From NCBI RefSeq assembly GCF_900169065.1, contig NZ_FXZB01000020.1, forward strand, positions 31,144 to 95,143: a stretch of 64,000 nucleotides of DNA, given 5' to 3'. Below the pieces are notes generated by a model, which did no database searches, was not told the DNA's origin, and worked only from the letters and a program-made list of their open reading frames with translations. Each line of letters opens with the position of its first letter. The stretch's first letter is position 1. Below are positions 34,208 through 43,464 of this stretch, one piece after another. The position numbers and the translations under genes were made by a program. The stretch comes from Brevibacterium aurantiacum. GTDB lineage: Bacteria > Actinomycetota > Actinomycetes > Actinomycetales > Brevibacteriaceae.

Positions 34208-35401
34208 TCAGACGCCGAGGCGGTCCTTGGCTGTCACGTCGATCGTGGCCTGCCCGAGAACTCGGGTTCCGCGGTAGATGACCATGGTCTGTCCGGGTGC
34301 GACACCGGAGAGTTCCTCGTCGACGTCGATGTGCATGAGCTGTCCGGCCGGTCGTGCGGCCGGAACCTCGACCTCGTCGACGATCGGGTTCACCTCGTGC
34401 TCGGGTGCCTCGGAGATGTAGTCACCGAGCCAGGCTCGAGCAGGAACAGGGTCGCTGTGGGCCCGGATCTGGACTTCGCAGTCGATCGCGGTCGCCGGTT
34501 CGTTGCCGATGTCGGTCGGTGCCGGACCGGCCCAGGTGGTGCGGATGCCGGTGAGGTGGGACACCGCGAGATCGCTGCGGGAACCCACCGTGACGGTGTT
34601 CGAGGCCGGATCGAGACCGGTGACGAAGCGAGGCTGGCCATCGGCAGCCGGCTTCTGGATGCCCAGTCCCTTGCGCTGGCCGATGGTGTAGGTCATCGCA
34701 CCGTCGTGTTCGCCCAGGGTCTCACCCTCGGCGTCCTTGATGAGGCCAGGACGCATGGGGATCTTGTCTGCCAGCCATGCCTTCGTATCACCGTCGGGGA
34801 TGAAGCAGATGTCGTAGGAGTCGGGCTTGTTGGCCACGGAGAACCCACGTTCGGCGGCTTCGGCGCGGACCTCGGCCTTCGAGGCGGTGGCGCCGATCGG
34901 GAAGTAGCAGTGCTCGAGCTGATCCCCGGAGAGCACACCGAGGACGTAGGACTGGTCCTTGGCCAGGTCCTCTCCGCGGTGGAGTTCCGGGAGACCGTTG
35001 TCATCGCGCAGCACTTCGGCGTAGTGGCCTGTGGCGATGGCGTCGAAGCCCAGCGCCAGGGCACGGTCGAGGAGGGCGGCGAACTTGATGCGCTCATTGC
35101 AGCGCATGCACGGATTCGGTGTGCGTCCGGCCGCGTATTCGGCGATGAAGTCATCGACGATGTCTTCCTTGAACCGCTCGGAGAAGTCCCACACGTAGAA
35201 CGGGATGTCGAGCATCCCGGCCACGCGGTGAGCATCCCGGGAGTCTTCGATCGTGCAGCAGCCGCGTGAACCCGTGCGCAGGGTTCCGGGCATGCGCGAC
35301 AGGGCGAGGTGAACGCCGACGACTTCGTGGCCGGCATCGACGGCGCGTGCTGCGGCGACCGAGGAGTCGACTCCGCCGGACATGGCGACGAGAATTTTCA
35401 T
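34208..35401 (-). CDS. mnmA: tRNA-specific 2-thiouridylase
   Basis: Puts the sulfur on U34 of Lys, Glu and Gln tRNAs, using persulfide from the cysteine desulfurase encoded just before it. 397 aa; PP-loop SGGVDS at 8-13, catalytic Cys101 (in NPCMRCN) and Cys200 (in DSYDICF), matching the two essential Cys of the E. coli enzyme. The start overlaps the desulfurase stop (ATGA), so the sulfur donor and acceptor are translationally coupled. Confidence 0.97.
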   Translation of the reverse strand: MKILVAMSGGVDSSVAAARAVDAGHEVVGVHLALSRMPGTLRTGSRGCCTIEDSRDAHRVAGMLDIPFYVWDFSERFKEDIVDDFIAEYAAGRTPNPCMRCNERIKFAALLDRALALGFDAIATGHYAEVLRDDNGLPELHRGEDLAKDQSYVLGVLSGDQLEHCYFPIGATASKAEVRAEAAERGFSVANKPDSYDICFIPDGDTKAWLADKIPMRPGLIKDAEGETLGEHDGAMTYTIGQRKGLGIQKPAADGQPRFVTGLDPASNTVTVGSRSDLAVSHLTGIRTTWAGPAPTDIGNEPATAIDCEVQIRAHSDPVPARAWLGDYISEAPEHEVNPIVDEVEVPAARPAGQLMHIDVDEELSGVAPGQTMVIYRGTRVLGQATIDVTAKDRLGV

Positions 35402-36609
35402 GATGCTCCTTGCATCCAGCGCGGAGTGGCCGAAACCATTCCAGCCTGGTGTGCTTGTTCGACGACTTCGGGCAGGACCGCGAGAAGTCGATCGACTTCC
35501 TCTTCGGTCGAGTCGTGGCCGAGACTGAATCGTTGGGCTGATCTGGCGACGTCTTCCTCCATGCCGCAGGCCAGCAGCACGTGGGAGGGTCGGGAGACCC
35601 CGGCCGAGCAGGCCGAGCCCGTCGAGGTCGCCAGTCCTCTCGCGTCGAGGCCGAAGAGAAGGGAATCGCCCTCACATCCGGAGAATGTGAAGTGCGCGTT
35701 CGCGGGCAGCCTGCCCCCACCTCGGCGACCAGAAAGGGTGGCGTTGGGGATCGTGTCCTCGATGCCGGCGATGAGCCGGTCGCGCAGGAATGAGAAGCGA
35801 GCGGTTCGAGTCTCGATGTCGGAAGTGGCGAGTTCGACGGCCTTGGCGAAGGCGACGGCACCGGCCACGTCGAGCGTGCCGGAGCGGACTCCGCGTTCCT
35901 GACCGCCGCCGTGCAGGATCGGAGCCGGGGCTGCGCCGCGGTCGAGCAGCAGTGCGCCGATGCCCACGGGGCCGCCGATCTTGTGGGCGGTGATCGACAT
36001 GGCGGTTGCGCCGAGTTCGGCGAAGTTCAGCGGGATCTGGCCCAGTGCCTGCACCGCATCGATGTGGAAGGGAATTCCGAGTTCCTTGGCGGCGGCACCG
36101 ATTTCGGCGATCGGCTGCAGGGTGCCGATCTCATTGTTCGCGGCCATGATGGAGATGAGCGCAGTGCGTTCTGGGTCCCGACGCAGCTCGATCAGGGCCG
36201 CATCGAGGTCAAGGTATCCCTCGTCGTCGACGTCGAGGTAGACGATTTCGGCACCCTGGCTGCCCAGCCATTCCACCGAGTCGAGGATCGCATGATGTTC
36301 GATCGTGGTGGTGAGCACGCGGGGGCGAACCGGTGCGTCGAAGGTGGAGTTGTTGCGGGCTAAGTAGAGGCCCTTGAGTGCGAAGTTATCGGCTTCTGTG
36401 CCGCCGGAGGTGAAGATGACCTCGGACGAGGTGGCGGCGCCGACACCGCGGGCAATGTCCTCACGGGCGGTCTCGATGCGCATTCGTGCGGCCTGACCCA
36501 CGGCGTGCAGAGCCGAGGGGTTGGCCCGTCGGCTCAGCTCAGCGGTGTAGACGTCGAGCACCTCTGCCGGCATCGGCGAGGTGGCTGCGTGGTCAAGATA
36601 AATCGGCAC
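35398..36609 (-). CDS. iscS: cysteine desulfurase (IscS/NifS type)
   Basis: PLP enzyme that takes sulfur from cysteine as a persulfide for tRNA thiolation and Fe-S assembly. 403 aa; PLP Lys210 in SITAHKIGG, catalytic Cys334 in the loop STGSACSAG, His104-His105 region TIEHHAI. Coupled to mnmA. The GTG start follows TAAAAT by 7 nt and the GGGAGA between them is too close for a normal ribosome site, so a leaderless transcript is likely. Confidence 0.96.
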   Translation of the reverse strand: MPIYLDHAATSPMPAEVLDVYTAELSRRANPSALHAVGQAARMRIETAREDIARGVGAATSSEVIFTSGGTEADNFALKGLYLARNNSTFDAPVRPRVLTTTIEHHAILDSVEWLGSQGAEIVYLDVDDEGYLDLDAALIELRRDPERTALISIMAANNEIGTLQPIAEIGAAAKELGIPFHIDAVQALGQIPLNFAELGATAMSITAHKIGGPVGIGALLLDRGAAPAPILHGGGQERGVRSGTLDVAGAVAFAKAVELATSDIETRTARFSFLRDRLIAGIEDTIPNATLSGRRGGGRLPANAHFTFSGCEGDSLLFGLDARGLATSTGSACSAGVSRPSHVLLACGMEEDVARSAQRFSLGHDSTEEEVDRLLAVLPEVVEQAHQAGMVSATPRWMQGAS

Positions 36610-36616
36610 TCTCCCT

Positions 36617-36622
36617 ATTTTA
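36617..36622 (-). promoter_or_regulatory. -10 box, leaderless iscS
   Basis: Minus-strand TAAAAT, then AGGGAGA, then GTG (first base 36609). Confidence 0.5.
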
Positions 36623-36721
36623 GGCCGCGAACGGCACTTCGGCCAGGATCAGTGCCGCATCTCACCCGAGACTCCGGGCAGATCCGGGCACCGCAGGTTC
36701 CGGGTGCGTACCGGCGCCGAC

Positions 36722-36727
36722 TAAACT
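36722..36727 (+). promoter_or_regulatory. -10 box, leaderless small membrane protein gene
   Basis: TAAACT, then GGGGCT, then GTG at 36734. Confidence 0.55.
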
Positions 36728-36733
36728 GGGGCT

Positions 36734-37084
36734 GTGTTCACCGTTTTCACCTACGTGCTCTATGCCGTCTCCGCCGTGCTGGCCATCTGGTCGATAGTCG
36801 AAACCATCCGCAATAAGCCCGCGGGCAAACTGCTGCTCGGTGCGACCGCGTTCCTTCTGCTGCTGCTCATCGTGCAGCTGGTGCTCTCGATCGCCACGTT
36901 CGGATCGACTCACGACATCGATCCGCTGCTGTACTTCGGCTACGTCATCACCGCGATCCTCGTCATCGCCCTGGCCGGCTTCTGGGCGTTTGCGGAACTG
37001 AGCAGGTGGGGACCTGGTGTGCTTGCGGCGGCAGGACTGACGGTGATCGTCATGATCGAGAGATTGGACCAGATTTGGCAGTGA
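36734..37084 (+). CDS. small membrane protein, unknown function
   Basis: 116 aa with four predicted membrane helices (about 4-24, 33-56, 64-84 and 92-110) and almost no loops. Four-helix proteins of this size are common near iscS in actinobacteria but I recognise no family. Its stop overlaps the next start (GTGA), so the two small membrane proteins are coupled and probably work together. Confidence 0.75.
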   Translation: MFTVFTYVLYAVSAVLAIWSIVETIRNKPAGKLLLGATAFLLLLLIVQLVLSIATFGSTHDIDPLLYFGYVITAILVIALAGFWAFAELSRWGPGVLAAAGLTVIVMIERLDQIWQ

Positions 37085-37548
37085 AGAAGCGAGAAGAGAT
37101 CGCCGCGGCGAAGCAGGAGCGGGCCGAGAAGCGCAGCCGTTCACCGTACTCGGCGATGCACACCGGACCGGGTCGGGCATTGACCGCCGTCTACGGTGTC
37201 TTCGCACTGTCGGCGACCGCACGTGCCGGCTACCAGGTCATCCGCGAGTTCGACGTGGCCCCGATTGCGTATTCGCTGTCTGTGCTCGCCGCCGTCATCT
37301 ATATTGTGGCCACGGTCTGCCTGGTCATCGGCAACCGCGTCTCACACCGGATTGCGATCGCTGCCTGCCTCGCCGAATTCCTCGGCGTCATCATCGTCGG
37401 CATCCTCAGCTTCACCCACCCCGAAGACTTCGCCAAACCCTCAGTGTGGTCGTCCTTCGGCAGCGGCTACGGGTACATCCCACTCATCCTGCCCCTCATC
37501 GGACTCTGGTGGCTCTTCCTCGTCGGACGCAGAATCCGCACCACCTGA
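37081..37548 (+). CDS. membrane protein, unknown function
   Basis: 155 aa from the GTG at 37081 that overlaps the previous stop by 4 bp. A very basic N-terminus (KKREEIAAAKQERAEKRSR) is followed by four helices (about 37-55, 64-86, 91-112 and 130-148). The charge pattern places the N-terminus in the cytoplasm. The N-terminal KR-rich stretch followed by four helices resembles actinobacterial proteins of unknown function; no role assigned. Confidence 0.75.
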   Translation: MKKREEIAAAKQERAEKRSRSPYSAMHTGPGRALTAVYGVFALSATARAGYQVIREFDVAPIAYSLSVLAAVIYIVATVCLVIGNRVSHRIAIAACLAEFLGVIIVGILSFTHPEDFAKPSVWSSFGSGYGYIPLILPLIGLWWLFLVGRRIRTT

Positions 37549-37583
37549 CTAGTCAGGCCCCACCTCGGCGGGGCCGTACTAGT
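37548..37583. terminator. bidirectional hairpin between convergent genes
   Basis: Nested arms ACTAGT/ACTAGT (37548-37553, 37578-37583) and GGCCCC/GGGGCC (37556-37561, 37570-37575). The loop is a copy of the over-represented 10-mer CCACCTCGGC. It separates two convergent genes. Confidence 0.65.
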
Positions 37584-37604
37584 ATTGTCACCTGCGGTCC
37601 GCTG

Positions 37605-39386
37605 TCACTCGATGCGTGAGGACAGCACGTTCCAGTCGGTGGCCACGGCACTGAGCTGATCGCCGGTCTTCATCAGCACATACGGGTGGGCGGTGTCGAC
37701 CTTGACGGTGTTGCCTTCCTTGTCATTGGTCTTCACTGCTTCGATGGTGTCGCCCAGGTCGACCGAGTAGTCGTCGGGGACCTCGATCGTCATGGTGCAG
37801 CGGACTTCGCCCATTCCGATCGCACCGTGTTCGGTGCTCAACGTCATCGAGGTGAAGTCGAGCTTCTCGTAGGGCTTGCAGGAGATGTCGACCTTGTCGA
37901 AGCCGGAGTCCTTGCCCCGCAGGTCGCCCAGGTAGTCCCTGAAGTCCTTGAATCCGCCTTCTTTGAGTCCATCGGCATCGCCCTTACCGGCCTTGCCGTC
38001 GACGAGGAAGGTAGACACCTGGTCCGCAGCCGTCGTCATCTCCTTGTCGAAGCCCTCCGGGCCGGGCTTGACCGACCCGTTCCCGTCGGCCATCAGCGTC
38101 GGCATCTGATCGGTCGGAATGTAGGAGGCGGTGCGCACGATCGGGTCGGCAGCTGCCGACTCGCGAGTCGCCAGCTGCACCTGTGTGAGCTTCTTGTCGC
38201 CCTTGCTGGTGCCGAATGCGTAGAACCACATCGGATACTCGGTGAAGCTCGGGCTGCCGGCGACGACTTCGCTGAAGTTCGGTGCCCGCAGCTTCTGCTT
38301 CGCCTTCTCCGCGATCTGCATCTGTGCTCGGGTGTGATCGATGAGGGGCTCGCCCTGGATCTTCTCCAAGTCGGTGCCGCCGTCTTTGAGGGTCTTATCG
38401 AGAGCCTCGGTGTAGCCGGTCATGAAGTCCCCGGCCTCGCCCGGGCGCAGCGCCGTGCGCTCATAGGGCGTGATGTCGGGGCTGTGCGGCTGAGCCACGG
38501 GCAGCGCGCTGCACCCGCTCAAGGCCAGTCCCGAAGTCAGGGCCGCAGCCGTGACCGCGCGCATGGATCGTCTGCCGCGCGCGTTCTGGCGCCGAGGTGG
38601 CGCTGCGTTCGCCCCGCCAGGGTTCTTCACGAGGCGCGAGCTCTGCACACGTCCCGTGTTGGTTCCGTCCGCAAACGTGGCGTCGGTATCCGTTCCGCCG
38701 CCACTGCCAGAACCTGGGCCTGAGCCGCGGGTGCCGGGGCGGGCCTTCGTGCTCTTCTTCTCCGGTCGGATGCGGCCGTTGAACCAGCGCAGGAAGAAAT
38801 AGGCGCCGAATCCGGCCAAGATGATGCCCAGAGCGATGCCGATGAGACTCAATGCCAGGACTCCTTCCACACGCATCTTCAACGAGACCGTGGTGCCCTC
38901 AAGGCTCTCGCCATCGTTTGCTGCGGAGATGACGAGAACCTGGGGATCGGCGTCGAGGTCGAAGGTCTTCGCGACCTTCTCCCCCGAGTCCTTGCTGATC
39001 CACCAGTCCCGGTCCGTGATCGCGGCTTCCGGTTCGGCATCGCCGGGGATGTACCGGTGCTCGAGAGTGTTGGGGAACTCTACGTTGCTGACCTGCTCCT
39101 GCGCCACTCCGTCGAGGATGCTGTCGGTGTCGACGCCGTTGGCGGTGCCGACGAACAGTTCCGTGCCCTCGGAGTTCTCGGCCTCAACGGTCACGCTGGT
39201 GCCAGAATATGGAACGATCGCCTCATCGAGGACGACGGCATAGGCGCCGTCCTTGACGGTGAAGGGTTTGGTCTCGGTGACCTCGTCGGTGCCGACGACG
39301 GACAGAGCGGAGACAACCAGAACTGCCACGATCACCGCTGCGAGAGCGAAGAGAATGGCTGTGGTGAGACGGATTCTCTGGATCAG
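37605..39386 (-). CDS. double-ectodomain membrane protein (paralogue 1), probable CTG start
   Basis: 593 aa if started at CTG 39386; 576 aa from GTG 39335. The GTG start would cut the first membrane helix in half. No ATG, GTG or TTG lies in frame between it and the upstream stop, but CTG at 39386 forms a CTGA overlap with the ybbN stop, like the ATGA/GTGA junctions elsewhere in this window, and restores the helix beginning IQRIRLTTAILFALAAV. Order: helix 1, ~140-residue outer domain, helix 2 (about 176-199), an Arg/Gly-rich cytoplasmic linker, then a second membrane segment ending in a lipobox-like LALSGC (Cys292), then a ~300-residue outer domain. The 539-aa protein at 40518-42137 has the same layout. 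Function unknown. Confidence 0.75.
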   Translation of the reverse strand: MIQRIRLTTAILFALAAVIVAVLVVSALSVVGTDEVTETKPFTVKDGAYAVVLDEAIVPYSGTSVTVEAENSEGTELFVGTANGVDTDSILDGVAQEQVSNVEFPNTLEHRYIPGDAEPEAAITDRDWWISKDSGEKVAKTFDLDADPQVLVISAANDGESLEGTTVSLKMRVEGVLALSLIGIALGIILAGFGAYFFLRWFNGRIRPEKKSTKARPGTRGSGPGSGSGGGTDTDATFADGTNTGRVQSSRLVKNPGGANAAPPRRQNARGRRSMRAVTAAALTSGLALSGCSALPVAQPHSPDITPYERTALRPGEAGDFMTGYTEALDKTLKDGGTDLEKIQGEPLIDHTRAQMQIAEKAKQKLRAPNFSEVVAGSPSFTEYPMWFYAFGTSKGDKKLTQVQLATRESAAADPIVRTASYIPTDQMPTLMADGNGSVKPGPEGFDKEMTTAADQVSTFLVDGKAGKGDADGLKEGGFKDFRDYLGDLRGKDSGFDKVDISCKPYEKLDFTSMTLSTEHGAIGMGEVRCTMTIEVPDDYSVDLGDTIEAVKTNDKEGNTVKVDTAHPYVLMKTGDQLSAVATDWNVLSSRIE

Positions 39387-40333
39387 AACAAGGCCCTCAT
39401 CAATGCTGTGCGTGCCTTGGTCACGGCCGGATCATCCGCACCCAGGACTTCGAAGAGTTCGAGGACCCGCAGGCGCAGCGCTTCCTTCTCATCGCCGGCG
39501 CTGACGCGGATCAGCGAGATCAGGCGGTTGAAGGCGCTGCTCGGGTTGCCGCCGACGATTTCTGCGTCGGCTGCTGCCTTGGCCGCCTCGGGGTCTTTGG
39601 GGTTCGCATCTGCTGTGGCGATGAGCTGCTGCGGATCGGCGTCGATGAGACGGCGTCCCAATCCGGCGCGAGCGAGACCGAACTTGGCCTCTTCGTCAGC
39701 CGGAGACGCAGCCAGTGCCGATTTGAACAGAGACTCGGCCGTATCGAAGTCTCCCCGGTTCAGTGCTTCTTCAGCCTCGGGATGGGCAGGGCCGGCCGGT
39801 TCCTGTTCGGCTCCGGCGACGACGGCATGTCCGGTGACGCCGTTCTCGCCGGCGAGTTTGAGCAGCTCATCGAAGTAGGCCTTGACCTGCGCCTCGGGCA
39901 GTGCGCTCTGGAACAGAGGCACGGGCTGGCCCTTGACGATGGCGATGACGTTCGGGATCGATTCGACGCCGAAGGCCTGCTGCAGGCGTGGGTTCGCGTC
40001 GACGTCGACTCGCGCCAAGACCAGACGGCCGCCGAAGGATTCGACGATGCGTTCGACGATCGGTGAGAGCTGCTTGCCCTGCTCACTCCACTCCGCCTGC
40101 AGATCGATGACGACGGGAACCCGGTCCGAGATCGCGACGACGTCGTTGAAGCTGGCCTCGTCGACATCGAATGCCAGGGCAGGCACCGGCACGGCATTCG
40201 GGTCCTCGGGGCCTCCTGCGGACTGACCCGGTCCACCGGTCTTCTCCTCATGGGGCAGGTTCCTGCTGCGCACCGCGGACAGATCGAGTCCTTGGTTGGG
40301 CTGCGTGTTGTCCTGCGAGGGATCCATTGACAC
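39383..40333 (-). CDS. YbbN-like thioredoxin-fold/TPR protein
   Basis: 316 aa with a thioredoxin fold (about 45-160) and a C-terminal TPR-like helical domain. The usual redox motif is replaced: the position of WCGPC reads WSEQGK, so it is a redox-inactive member like YbbN (CnoX family), probably a co-chaperone or holdase. The GTG start has AAAGGAG 6 nt upstream. It lies between two related double-ectodomain membrane proteins on the same strand and is coupled to the downstream one. Confidence 0.88.
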   Translation of the reverse strand: MSMDPSQDNTQPNQGLDLSAVRSRNLPHEEKTGGPGQSAGGPEDPNAVPVPALAFDVDEASFNDVVAISDRVPVVIDLQAEWSEQGKQLSPIVERIVESFGGRLVLARVDVDANPRLQQAFGVESIPNVIAIVKGQPVPLFQSALPEAQVKAYFDELLKLAGENGVTGHAVVAGAEQEPAGPAHPEAEEALNRGDFDTAESLFKSALAASPADEEAKFGLARAGLGRRLIDADPQQLIATADANPKDPEAAKAAADAEIVGGNPSSAFNRLISLIRVSAGDEKEALRLRVLELFEVLGADDPAVTKARTALMRALF

Positions 40334-40517
40334 GTGGTCTCCTTTGTTGCGGGAAGTGCGAATTCGTACGGTACGTCTCGTCCGGAACTCTACAGTTCAG
40401 ACGGCGTTGATGACATCCAGTTTAGAACGTATCGACATCGTCGGGCCTGCACTCACTTCGGATCGCAGTGCCCCGGACCGTTGGAGGTCGCCGGGCCTGC
40501 GACCCTTCCAGTTCGGA

Positions 40518-42137
40518 CTATTCCAGTTCGGCGCCGCTGAGTGTCTCCAGTCCGCCGATGAGGCGCACCTTGCCGTCCTTGGGTACGAGGAAGGTCAGGA
40601 CCTGGGTCGTCTTCGTCGTCACCGGCTTCTGGGTGCTGTCGGATCCGGTCAGTTCCTTCTGCGGGCTGGACAGTGTCAGGGTTCCGGTCCGGCCGTCAAC
40701 TGACTCCGGAGAGATCGTCGACTCGGCTTCGATGACTCCCGTAACGACGGCGGAATCGTCAGCAGTGCCCTGCGCGACGATCTCCTTGCCGGGGGTGTAC
40801 TTGTAAGTGACCTCAGCCTTGCCCTCTTCGGCACTCTGCTTCTGAGCCTGCTGGTTCTTCCAGATCGACTTCGAGAAGTCATCGGACTCGAACTTCTTCG
40901 CTTCCTTCGAATCCTTCCCTGAGCCCAGTGCCTTCGCGTAATCGGACACAGCCTTCTCTGGGGTCAGCGCATAGTCCTTGGACTTCGGATCGAGAGGTGC
41001 CGAGCCCTGCCGGGCGTCGGGAATCTCCGGCAGTTCTGTGCCCGGGACCAGCTGAGTCTGGGACCACAGCTTGTAGTCGGAGCGTGGATCTTCCTGAGTC
41101 AGGACCAGAAGCTGAGTGTCATTGCCCGCCGAGGTGATGAGGCTGGTCATGCGCGGCCAGCTGTCGGTGGCTGCGGTGTAGTTCACCACGACCTTCTCGT
41201 TGGCCACTGCCGGTGGCAGCTTCTGCTTCTCGACCTTCTCCTTCACCTTGTAGGCGTCCTCGCGCTGCTTCAGGGCTGGTCCTGCCGCACGCTTCTTCAG
41301 ATCGGAGCTGGATGTCTTCTTGTCTGCGGCCTTGATGTCTTCGGCCACGGAATCGAGAATCCGCTTAGCCTGATCATCGTTGACACCGGCTGCTGCAGAG
41401 CTCGGTGCCTCCGAGGGCTCCGGCTTGGGCAGCTCTTCGGGCCCGCAGGCGCTCAGCGCCAGAACGGGAACGATCGCAAATGCGGTTCCGTATTCTGCCA
41501 GCTTCTTGCGGCGTTCCTGACGGGCCGTGCGCCGGTTCTTCTCCTTCTTCGCGCTCTTGCGGTTGAAGAAGAGGACGACGATGCCGCCGATGAACAGTGC
41601 CCCGCCGATGATCATCAGCGGAAGAGCCCAAGGGGTCTCGGCATGGTTGGGCCAGGAGATGGTGACGGTCTTGACGTCGCCGGGCTCACCGCTGCCGGCG
41701 ATGAGGAACCCTGTCCGGTTCGCGTCGTCGGTCCAGTCAAGCTCAACCGTGTCTGTTCCGGTGACTTCGGAAGTCCAGAGATCGGCACCGGCAGGGTTGG
41801 GGACCTTTGCCTTGCCGTCTTGGGCTTTCACGGTCAGTTCGCCCTCGGGTGCGAGACCGGTCACATGGGCCGAAGCGGAGTCGCCCACCCAGGCTTCGAC
41901 GTTCTCGGCCGGTGCCTGAGCGATCGTCAGATCGCCTGAGCCCTCGACCTTGAGAGTTGCGGGGGTTTCGTAGAGATTGAGCATCCCGGGGTCGACGACG
42001 ACGGCCGGTGTCTCCGCATCGATCTCTGCGGTCGCGGTGATCTGGTCGTCCGGCGCCCACAGGGTCTTCTGCAGAATTCCGAGGCCTCCGACAACGACGC
42101 CCACCACCATGAGAATCACAGCAAGTGTGTAGCGCAC
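40518..42137 (-). CDS. double-ectodomain membrane protein (paralogue 2)
   Basis: 539 aa. Helix 1 (4-22), outer beta-rich domain (about 30-168), helix 2 (171-191), a strongly basic cytoplasmic stretch (KSAKKEKNRRTARQERRKK), then a short hydrophobic segment ending in lipobox-like LALSAC (Cys231), a Pro/Glu/Ser linker and a ~290-residue outer domain with Lys/Asp-rich helices and a final beta-rich part. It looks like a membrane protein and a lipoprotein joined end to end, as in the gene at 37605-39386. The GTG start has AAGGG about 9 nt upstream. Function unknown. Confidence 0.78.
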   Translation of the reverse strand: MRYTLAVILMVVGVVVGGLGILQKTLWAPDDQITATAEIDAETPAVVVDPGMLNLYETPATLKVEGSGDLTIAQAPAENVEAWVGDSASAHVTGLAPEGELTVKAQDGKAKVPNPAGADLWTSEVTGTDTVELDWTDDANRTGFLIAGSGEPGDVKTVTISWPNHAETPWALPLMIIGGALFIGGIVVLFFNRKSAKKEKNRRTARQERRKKLAEYGTAFAIVPVLALSACGPEELPKPEPSEAPSSAAAGVNDDQAKRILDSVAEDIKAADKKTSSSDLKKRAAGPALKQREDAYKVKEKVEKQKLPPAVANEKVVVNYTAATDSWPRMTSLITSAGNDTQLLVLTQEDPRSDYKLWSQTQLVPGTELPEIPDARQGSAPLDPKSKDYALTPEKAVSDYAKALGSGKDSKEAKKFESDDFSKSIWKNQQAQKQSAEEGKAEVTYKYTPGKEIVAQGTADDSAVVTGVIEAESTISPESVDGRTGTLTLSSPQKELTGSDSTQKPVTTKTTQVLTFLVPKDGKVRLIGGLETLSGAELE

Positions 42138-42243
42138 GTACGAACCCTTCCCTCAACAAAGTGTCTTCTGACCCCACGTTCACCCGTGGGACAGTCCAAG
42201 TTTAAGTCACTGGGCGCAGATTGGTTTTGTGCGTGTACTCAGC

Positions 42244-42284
42244 GTGTGTCGACGCGCACAACCAGCGGTGTGTCGGTGCACACA
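42244..42284. repeat. two-copy operator-like repeat upstream of orn
   Basis: GTGTGTCG-NN-GC-N-CACA at 42244-42260 and 42268-42284, 24 bp apart; each copy is partly self-complementary (GTGTG ... CACAC). The pair lies 71-111 bp before the orn start, in the divergent promoter region. Confidence 0.45.
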
Positions 42285-42342
42285 GCCAAGTGCGTGGTGA
42301 TCCGCACAGCCGGGGAAAATGCTCAGCCCCACTCCTCTGCTC

Positions 42343-42348
42343 TAAGCT
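42343..42348 (+). promoter_or_regulatory. -10 box, leaderless orn
   Basis: TAAGCT, then GGTCTG, then GTG at 42355. Confidence 0.55.
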
Positions 42349-42354
42349 GGTCTG

Positions 42355-42960
42355 GTGAGCAACGACAAAATTGTGTGGATCGACTGTGAAATGACCGGCC
42401 TCGACGAAGTCAGGGATGAGCTCATCGAAGTGGCGGCTGTCATCACCGACTTCGACCTCAACCCCCTCGACGAGGGCATCGACATCGTCATCAAACCCTC
42501 CGCCGCGGCGCTGGAGAACATGAACGACTTCGTCACCAAGATGCACACGAGTTCCGGACTCATCACCGAACTCGATGCAGGGACGACGGTCGCCGAGGCG
42601 CAGACCCAGGTGCTCGAATACATCAAGAAGCACGTCCCGGAGGCTGGCAAGGCACCCTTGGGCGGCAACTCGGTGGGCACCGACAAGGTGTTCCTGAACA
42701 AGCAGATGCCCGAGCTCGTCGAGCACCTCCACTACCGGATCATCGACGTGTCCTCGATCAAGGAACTGAGTAAGCAGTGGTTCCCCCGCGCCTACTTCCA
42801 GTCGCCTGAGAAGCACGGTGGTCACCGCGCACTCGGCGACATCCTCGACTCGATCGTCGAGCTCCAGTACTACCGCAAGGCCGTCTTCTCGGCTGAGGGC
42901 CCGACCTCGGAAGAGGCGAAGTCCATCGCCGCCGAGGTGAGCGCCAGCATCACTCGCTGA
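42355..42960 (+). CDS. orn: oligoribonuclease
   Basis: DEDDh 3'-5' exoribonuclease (201 aa) that finishes RNA decay and degrades pGpG-type dinucleotides. Motif I WIDCEMTGLD supplies Asp10 and Glu12, and motif III HRALGDILDSI supplies the His and the last Asp. Length is normal for actinobacteria. Transcript appears leaderless. Confidence 0.96.
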   Translation: MSNDKIVWIDCEMTGLDEVRDELIEVAAVITDFDLNPLDEGIDIVIKPSAAALENMNDFVTKMHTSSGLITELDAGTTVAEAQTQVLEYIKKHVPEAGKAPLGGNSVGTDKVFLNKQMPELVEHLHYRIIDVSSIKELSKQWFPRAYFQSPEKHGGHRALGDILDSIVELQYYRKAVFSAEGPTSEEAKSIAAEVSASITR

Positions 42961-43019
42961 CTGGCCTGAGCAACACCTCCTGACTGGCCCGAGTGCCATT
43001 CGCCGTCCTCGGCGTTCAT

Positions 43020-43037
43020 GTGAAATGATGATTTCAT
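43020..43037. promoter_or_regulatory. palindrome at the arsR-like start, likely autoregulatory operator
   Basis: TGAAAT-GATG-ATTTCA ends 3 bp before the ATG of the ArsR-type regulator. ArsR/SmtB repressors usually bind such palindromes over their own promoter. Confidence 0.5.
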
Positions 43038-43038
43038 C

Positions 43039-43464
43039 ATGCCATTAAGTCACGTGCAGCGCCCCCTCTATGAGGTCAAGGCCAATCTGTTCAAAGGGTT
43101 GGCCCACCCCTACCGAATCCGTATCCTCGAGCTCCTCGCCGGCGCCGCAGAGGTCAGCGTCACCGACCTGCAGGCCGAGACCGAGCTCGAAGCCTCCCAC
43201 CTCTCCCAGCACCTTGCCGTTCTCCGTCGGCATCGCCTGGTCGAATCCGAGCGTCGAGCCAGCCACGTCTACTACCGCCTCTCCGACCGGCGCACCGCTG
43301 AGCTTCTCTCCGTGGCCCGGTCGCTGCTGCTGTCGATGCTCGAAGACGACGAGGGCCGCCTCGCCGAGGCTCAGACGCTGCCACAGATCCCAGGTGGCCC
43401 TGCCACCACGGGCAGAGTTGCGCCCACCGCCAGCCCTGTCACCACCAGTGAGACCGCGCAGTGA
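43039..43464 (+). CDS. ArsR family transcriptional regulator
   Basis: 141 aa; winged helix at about residues 15-85 with the ArsR pattern KGLAHPYRIRILELL and the recognition helix SHLSQHLAVLRRHRLV. I see no ELCVCD-type metal site, so the inducer is not a metal bound at that position. It overlaps the SulP gene (GTGA) and probably senses a condition linked to anion uptake. A palindrome covers its start. Confidence 0.92.
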   Translation: MPLSHVQRPLYEVKANLFKGLAHPYRIRILELLAGAAEVSVTDLQAETELEASHLSQHLAVLRRHRLVESERRASHVYYRLSDRRTAELLSVARSLLLSMLEDDEGRLAEAQTLPQIPGGPATTGRVAPTASPVTTSETAQ

